In this document: positions 20,674 through 24,742 of the stretch, one piece after another
Layout: each line of letters begins with the position of its first letter
Numbering within the stretch: the stretch's first letter is position 1
Source of the DNA: Streptomyces flaveolus
Lineage (GTDB): Bacteria; Actinomycetota; Actinomycetes; Streptomycetales; Streptomycetaceae
Assembly: GCF_000716535.1 (NCBI RefSeq)
Contig: NZ_JNWV01000067.1
Coordinates: forward strand, 1-24,742
Reading direction: 5' to 3'
DNA length: 24,742 nucleotides
Notes under the pieces: generated by a model
The model's database searches: none
Seen by the model: the letters and a program-made list of their open reading frames with translations, nothing else
Told to the model about the DNA's origin: nothing
Translations under genes and position numbers: made by a program

Positions 20674-22617
20674 ATGACAACCATCCCGAAAGCCGGTGTG
20701 CGGGCCCATGCCCGTCCAAAAGGAGGTGCGCCCGACGCGCCGATGACCCACGCGCAGATCATGCGCGCGCTGTCGGGACTGCTGCTCGGCCTGTTCGCCG
20801 CCATCCTGTCCTCCACCGTGGTCACCAACGCGCTGCCGAGGATCATCGGTGACCTCGGCGGCGGCCAGAGCGCCTACACCTGGGTGGTCACCGCCTCCCT
20901 GCTGGCGGTGACCGCGTCGACCCCGCTGTGGGGCAAGCTCGCGGACCAGTTCAGCAAGAAGATCCTGGTCCAGTCGGCGCTGGTGGTCTACTCCGTCGGT
21001 TCCCTGGTGGCAGGTCTGGCACCGAACCCCGCGACGCTGATCACCGCCCGCGTCATCCAGGGCCTGGGCGGCGGCGGTCTGTCCGCGCTGGCTCAGGTCG
21101 TCCTGGCCGCGATGATCTCCCCGCGCGAGCGCGGCCGGTACTCCGGCTACCTGGGCGCGACCTTCGCCGTGGCCACCGTCGGCGGCCCGCTGCTCGGCGG
21201 TGTCATCACCGACACCAGTTGGCTCGGCTGGCGTTGGTGCCTGTTCGTCGGCATCCCCTTCGCGCTCGTCGCGCTCGTGGTCCTCCAGCGGACGCTGAAC
21301 CTGCCGGTCGCCAAGCGTGACGTCAAGGTCGACTGGGCCGGCGCCTTCTTCGTCACCGCCGCCGTCTGCACCCTGCTGATCTGGGTCACCTTCGCCGACG
21401 ACAAGTACGCCTGGCTGTCCTGGCAGACGTACACCCTGGTCGGCGCGTCGATCGCGCTGGCGCTGGTCTTCGTGTTCGTCGAGACGAAGGCCGCCGAGCC
21501 GATCATCCCGCTGCGGCTGTTCCGCAACCCCACCATCACCCTCGCCTCCCTCGCCTCCCTCTTCGTCGGCATCGCGCTGTTCGCGGGCACCGTCTTCTTC
21601 AGCCAGTACTTCCAGTTGGCGCGCGGCGACTCCCCGACCAAGTCGGGCGTCATGACGATCCCGTTCATCGCGGGCCTGTTCGTCTCCTCCACGGTCTCCG
21701 GCCGGGTCATCACCCGCACCGGCAAGTGGAAGGGCTGGCTGCTGACGGGCGGTGTGCTGCTGACGGCGGGCCTGGCCCTGCTGGGCATGCTCCGCTCCGA
21801 CACCTCGTACCCCTTCATCGCCCTCTGCATGGCGCTGATGGGCCTCGGCGTCGGCATGACGCTCCAGAACCTCGTGCTGTGCACCCAGAACCAGGTCGCC
21901 CCGACCGACCTCGGTGCCGCGTCCTCCACGGTGACCTTCTTCCGGTCCCTCGGCGGCGCGGTCGGCGTCTCCGTGCTCGGCTCGGTCCTCACCACCCGGA
22001 TCGGCCACTACGCGCGCGAAACCATCACCCAGCTCAGCCCGCCGGACCAGGCCGTGGCCGCGAAGGCCTCGGGCGGCGGCCAACTGCCCGACCTCGCCCT
22101 GCTGCCCGCCCCGGTCCGCACCTGGCTGGAAGGCGCCTACGGGCACGGCATCGGTGACATCTTCATGTACGTCGCCCCGATCGCCCTGATCGCCTTCCTG
22201 GTGACCCTGTTCATCAAGGAGGTACCGCTGCGCGCCTCCAGCGGCCTGGCCCAGGCGGCCCAGGCGGCCCTGGCGGAGGAGACCGCCGAGGTCGTCGCCG
22301 GGCTGCCCGTACCGGCGGAGGCCGTCGACGCGGACGCGCAGGCCCCCGCGCCCGGCGGCATCCCGGTCCACGGCCGGGTCCGCGTCGCCGACAGCGATCC
22401 CGTTCCACAGGCCGCCGTCACGCTGACCTCCCCGGAGGGCTTGCAGTTGAGCCGGTCTGAGGTACAGGCCGACGGCTCCTACACAGTGGACGCTCCGGGC
22501 TCCGGGCGGTACGTCCTGATCACCTCCGCCGACGGCTACCAGCCGCAGCAGGCCACGATCGTGGTCGGCGACGAGTCGGTCGTCCACGACGTCCTGCTGA
22601 CGGCGGCGACGGGCTGA
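20674..22617 (+). CDS. MFS drug:H+ antiporter (DHA2, EmrB/QacA type) with a fused C-terminal beta domain
   Basis: A 647-residue inner-membrane exporter. Fourteen hydrophobic segments fit the DHA2 group. Typical motifs are ALPRIIGDLGGGQSAYTWVV (loop after TM1), GKLADQFSKK (motif A), ITARVIQGLGGGGLSALAQV (motif B) and YLGATFAVATVGGPLLGGVI (motif C, which marks antiporters). After the last membrane helix (near ALIAFLVTLFIKEVPL) comes a linker. The final 80 or so residues (PVHGRVRVADSDPVPQAAVT, then DGSYTVDAPGSGRYVLITSA, DGYQPQ) form a carboxypeptidase-regulatory-like beta sandwich, predicted to lie in the cytoplasm. ATG 20674 follows AAGGACGA. It is co-transcribed with marR. The exported drug or metabolite is unknown. 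Confidence 0.95.
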   Translation: MTTIPKAGVRAHARPKGGAPDAPMTHAQIMRALSGLLLGLFAAILSSTVVTNALPRIIGDLGGGQSAYTWVVTASLLAVTASTPLWGKLADQFSKKILVQSALVVYSVGSLVAGLAPNPATLITARVIQGLGGGGLSALAQVVLAAMISPRERGRYSGYLGATFAVATVGGPLLGGVITDTSWLGWRWCLFVGIPFALVALVVLQRTLNLPVAKRDVKVDWAGAFFVTAAVCTLLIWVTFADDKYAWLSWQTYTLVGASIALALVFVFVETKAAEPIIPLRLFRNPTITLASLASLFVGIALFAGTVFFSQYFQLARGDSPTKSGVMTIPFIAGLFVSSTVSGRVITRTGKWKGWLLTGGVLLTAGLALLGMLRSDTSYPFIALCMALMGLGVGMTLQNLVLCTQNQVAPTDLGAASSTVTFFRSLGGAVGVSVLGSVLTTRIGHYARETITQLSPPDQAVAAKASGGGQLPDLALLPAPVRTWLEGAYGHGIGDIFMYVAPIALIAFLVTLFIKEVPLRASSGLAQAAQAALAEETAEVVAGLPVPAEAVDADAQAPAPGGIPVHGRVRVADSDPVPQAAVTLTSPEGLQLSRSEVQADGSYTVDAPGSGRYVLITSADGYQPQQATIVVGDESVVHDVLLTAATG

Positions 22618-22629
22618 CCGGTACGACAC

Positions 22630-22663
22630 GGCCGTGCCGCTCCCGCCAGGGACCGGCACGGCC
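22630..22663 (+). terminator. Terminator of the marR-MFS operon
   Basis: Ten-base stem GGCCGTGCCG/CGGCACGGCC (22630-22639 with 22654-22663) with an inner TCCC/GGGA stem and a GCCA loop. It begins 12 bases after the MFS stop codon. Confidence 0.8.
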
Positions 22664-23173
22664 ACCGTCGCACCACGACGGCCGGGGCTCCCGCCGGGCG
22701 CTCGTACGGCCCCGCCCCCCGGCCCGCAGCGCGTTCACGCCGCTCAACCCCGAGCGCCGCGGAAGGTCCCGCCGGGCACCGAGCGGCGCCCGCACCGGCG
22801 CCGGCGTGACCAGCGAGGCCCCCCATGACGCCGGCGCCGACACCGTGCTCGAAGGGCCGGACGCGGTCCGCGGACGCTGGTGAGTATCTGATGAGACATC
22901 AATCCGCGTCTGTCGGGCAGGATTTGCGGGCGCACGCGGCGAGAGGGGCGCCGGCAGACACGTATCTCCGTGCCACGTCGGCAGGTTGGCGACGGCCGGG
23001 CCGACCGGGTGCTGCCGCGGAGCGCCCCGCACTCCGGAGGCGCACCGGCACTCGCCGCGACAGCGGGGGGAGTTGGCGTGATGCTTGATGCGGGCCGAAG
23101 CCCGAAACGGCCCGACCCACCCCACGCGGCCGTGGCACCGTCCCGGAGCCGCCCGAGCAACGAGGTGAAGCCC
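22664..23173. other. Long intergenic region before acetolactate synthase
   Basis: About 510 bases in which I see no gene; open frames on both strands lack family signatures. It contains the inverted repeat TGATG-AGA-CATCA (22889-22901), which overlaps a GAGACA half-site, a GAGACA-type dyad at 22955-22968, and a small CGGGC-CGAA-GCCCG hairpin (23091-23104). It probably holds a long leader or the alsS promoter, or remnants of a lost gene. Confidence 0.4.
22955..22968 (+). promoter_or_regulatory. Degenerate dyad upstream of acetolactate synthase
   Basis: CAGACA-CG-TATCTC matches GAGACA-N2-TGTCTC at 10 of 12 arm positions. It lies 205 bases before the GTG start, in line with the sites near dacB and marR. 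Confidence 0.4.
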
Positions 23174-24655
23174 GTGAGCACACCCGTCCGCCCTCCGTCG
23201 GCAGCCGCAGGCGGCACCGGCGTTCCCGTCGAGCCGACCAGGTCCGCGCAGCGGGTCGTGGAGTGCCTCCAGGCGAACGACGTGCCGTACGTCTTCGGCG
23301 TTCCCGGCGCGAAGATCGACGCGGTCTATGACGCGCTGGCCGACGGGGGACCGGAACTCGTCGTCTGCCGGCACGAGCAGAACGCGGTGTTCATGGCCGC
23401 CGCCGTCGGCCGGCTCACCGGGGTGCCGGGGGTGGTCCTGGTCACCTCCGGCCCGGGCACCAGCAACCTGGCCACCGGTCTGCTGACCGCCACCACCGAG
23501 CAGGATCCGGTGGTCGCCCTGTGCGGCGCGGTCTCCCGGCCGGACCGGCTCAAGCGTACGCACCAGTCGATGGACGCCGCCGCGCTGCTGGCTGCCGTCA
23601 CCAAGTCCGCCGGTGAGGTCAGCCACCCCGACAACGTCCCGGAGGCCGTCGCCAACGCCTTCCGCGCCGCGCTGACCGAACCGCGCGGCGCCGCCGCCGT
23701 CGTCCTCCCCGCCGACGTCGCGGCCGAGACCACGCCGGCGGCCATCCCCAAGAGGCTGCCCGTTCCGCCCGCGGGGCCGGCCCCCGACACGCTGATCCAT
23801 GAGGCCGCCGGAATCCTGCGCGGCGCCCGCAACCCGGTCGTGCTGGTCGGCGCGCGCGGCGCCGATCCGGCGGCCTGCACGGCGATCCGCTCCCTCATCG
23901 CAGGCGGCGGACTGCCGGTGATCGAGACCTTCCAGGCGGCCGGAGTGGTCTCCCGTGACCTGGAGAGCCACTACCTCGGCCGGGTAGGGCTCTTCCGCAA
24001 CCAGCCCGCCGACGTCGTCGCGGCCGCCGCGGACGTCATCCTCGCCATCGGCTTCGACCCGGTGGAGTACGACCCCGGACTGTGGAACACCGACCCGGAG
24101 CGCACCGTCGTCCACATCGACGCCGTACCCGCCGAGATCGACAACCACTACCAGCCGACGCTCGAACTGCGTGGCGACATCGCCGCCACCCTCACCGAAC
24201 TGGCCCGCCATACCGGGCCGGTCCGGCTGAGCCCCGAGGCCGAAGCCGCCGTGGCGGCGCAGCGCGCCCGGCTGACCGCCATCGACGACGAGGCCCGTGC
24301 CCGGCCCGATTCGGACCGGGGTCTCGACCCCGCGGCCGTCTGCCTGGCGCTGCGTGACCACCTCGACGACCAGGCCACGGTCGCCTGCGACATCGGCTCG
24401 GTGTACATCCACATGGCCCGACACTTCCGCGTCTACGAACCGCGGCGGCTGCTGTTCTCCAACGGCCAGCAGACCCTCGGCGTGGCACTGCCCTGGGCCC
24501 TCGCCGCCGCCCTGGTCCGCCCCGGAACGCAGATCGTCTCCGTCTCCGGGGACGGCGGGTTCCTGTTCTCCGCACAGGAGTTGGAGACCGCGACCCGCCT
24601 GGGACTGACCTTCGTCCACATCATCTTCCGCGACAACACCTATCTTGATCTTTAA
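23174..24655 (+). CDS. alsS: Acetolactate synthase, catabolic (AlsS) type, truncated at its 3' end
   Basis: A 493-residue ThDP enzyme that would join two pyruvates into 2-acetolactate, the first step to acetoin. The PYR domain has [20 protein letters not shown] and [19 protein letters not shown] with catalytic Glu68; [13 protein letters not shown] is typical of the AlsS branch. The PP domain has [20 protein letters not shown] with D460 and Mg-binding N488 in FRDNTY. Five residues later the frame stops (YLDL then TAA). Intact relatives continue about 60 residues with an NMV(G/K)FQE-type block that closes over the active site, so the product is probably inactive. GTG 23174 has GAGGTGA upstream. 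The loss coincides with a change of base composition near 24642, suggesting disruption by an inserted element. Confidence 0.87.
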   Translation: MSTPVRPPSAAAGGTGVPVEPTRSAQRVVECLQANDVPYVFGVPGAKIDAVYDALADGGPELVVCRHEQNAVFMAAAVGRLTGVPGVVLVTSGPGTSNLATGLLTATTEQDPVVALCGAVSRPDRLKRTHQSMDAAALLAAVTKSAGEVSHPDNVPEAVANAFRAALTEPRGAAAVVLPADVAAETTPAAIPKRLPVPPAGPAPDTLIHEAAGILRGARNPVVLVGARGADPAACTAIRSLIAGGGLPVIETFQAAGVVSRDLESHYLGRVGLFRNQPADVVAAAADVILAIGFDPVEYDPGLWNTDPERTVVHIDAVPAEIDNHYQPTLELRGDIAATLTELARHTGPVRLSPEAEAAVAAQRARLTAIDDEARARPDSDRGLDPAAVCLALRDHLDDQATVACDIGSVYIHMARHFRVYEPRRLLFSNGQQTLGVALPWALAAALVRPGTQIVSVSGDGGFLFSAQELETATRLGLTFVHIIFRDNTYLDL

Positions 24656-24742
24656 CCTGTGCGGCGGGGTTTCGGGGTGGTTGTCTTCTTCTTTGGTCGT
24701 CTTGCTGGCTGTGTCTTCTTGGGTGTGTGCACGTCGTGGCGG
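24642..24742. mobile_element. Possible edge of an inserted element interrupting alsS
   Basis: From about 24642 the sequence turns T/G-rich with almost no A on the plus strand and clearly lower GC than the genes to its left. The alsS reading frame ends at the same point. The minus strand reads through without a stop in one frame, ending in [20 protein letters not shown], which could be the end of an unknown coding region. I see no terminal inverted repeat partner because the window ends, and I do not recognise the element. An assembly join is the alternative. Confidence 0.35.

Noticed and set aside
20104..24619. Long minus-strand frames (853 and 699 codons) opposite the MFS and alsS genes
   Set aside because: Same low-complexity composition and no family features; the plus-strand genes have full motif sets.
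1..24742. tRNA, rRNA, CRISPR array or phage genes
   Set aside because: No cloverleaf, ribosomal RNA core sequence, regularly spaced repeats or phage structural signatures were seen.

Overview
The window is very GC-rich (above 70% by eye). It has GTG starts, leaderless-type promoters (TANNNT placed 6-7 bases before the start codon), many TetR/AraC/MarR/LuxR regulators, secreted proteases and a P450. Together these point to Streptomyces or a close relative. It looks like accessory chromosome rather than core: most transcription units hold one or two genes, and decayed genes sit between intact ones. I see no rRNA, tRNA or CRISPR array.

Left part (1-6080): a TIGR00027-type SAM methyltransferase, a small GAF-domain protein and a TetR regulator all lie on the minus strand. 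Beyond TetR is a graveyard holding a GMC oxidoreductase remnant (plus) and a short-chain dehydrogenase remnant (minus), tail to tail. An EpiD/Dfp-type flavoprotein follows, then an AraC regulator and a TrmB/LuxR-type regulator.

Middle part (6080-15080): a 997-residue secreted subtilase diverges from the LuxR-type gene. It shares a strong bidirectional terminator with a membrane-anchored ricin-B lectin protein. Next come a D-Ala-D-Ala carboxypeptidase (PBP4 type), a small secreted protein that may be preceded by a leaderless micro-ORF, a cytochrome P450, and a frameshifted fragment resembling a subtilase C-terminal region.

Right part (15080-24742): a DUF6924-like protein diverges from a protein O-mannosyltransferase (Pmt), which is followed by a lone TatA. 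Then come pyruvate oxidase (PoxB type), a MarR regulator with its MFS efflux pump in one operon, and a catabolic-type acetolactate synthase. The synthase loses its last ~60 residues at an abrupt change of base composition close to the right edge, as expected for an insertion. PoxB and AlsS both use ThDP and pyruvate, and flank the efflux operon.

The most interesting signal is not a gene. A palindromic motif recurs between genes. The octamer ACACGTGT occurs five times, each time outside the called genes. A 14-bp dyad GAGACA-N2-TGTCTC and close variants sit at the promoters of the carboxypeptidase, the small secreted protein and the MarR/MFS operon, and upstream of acetolactate synthase. This suggests one unidentified regulator controlling several neighbouring units.
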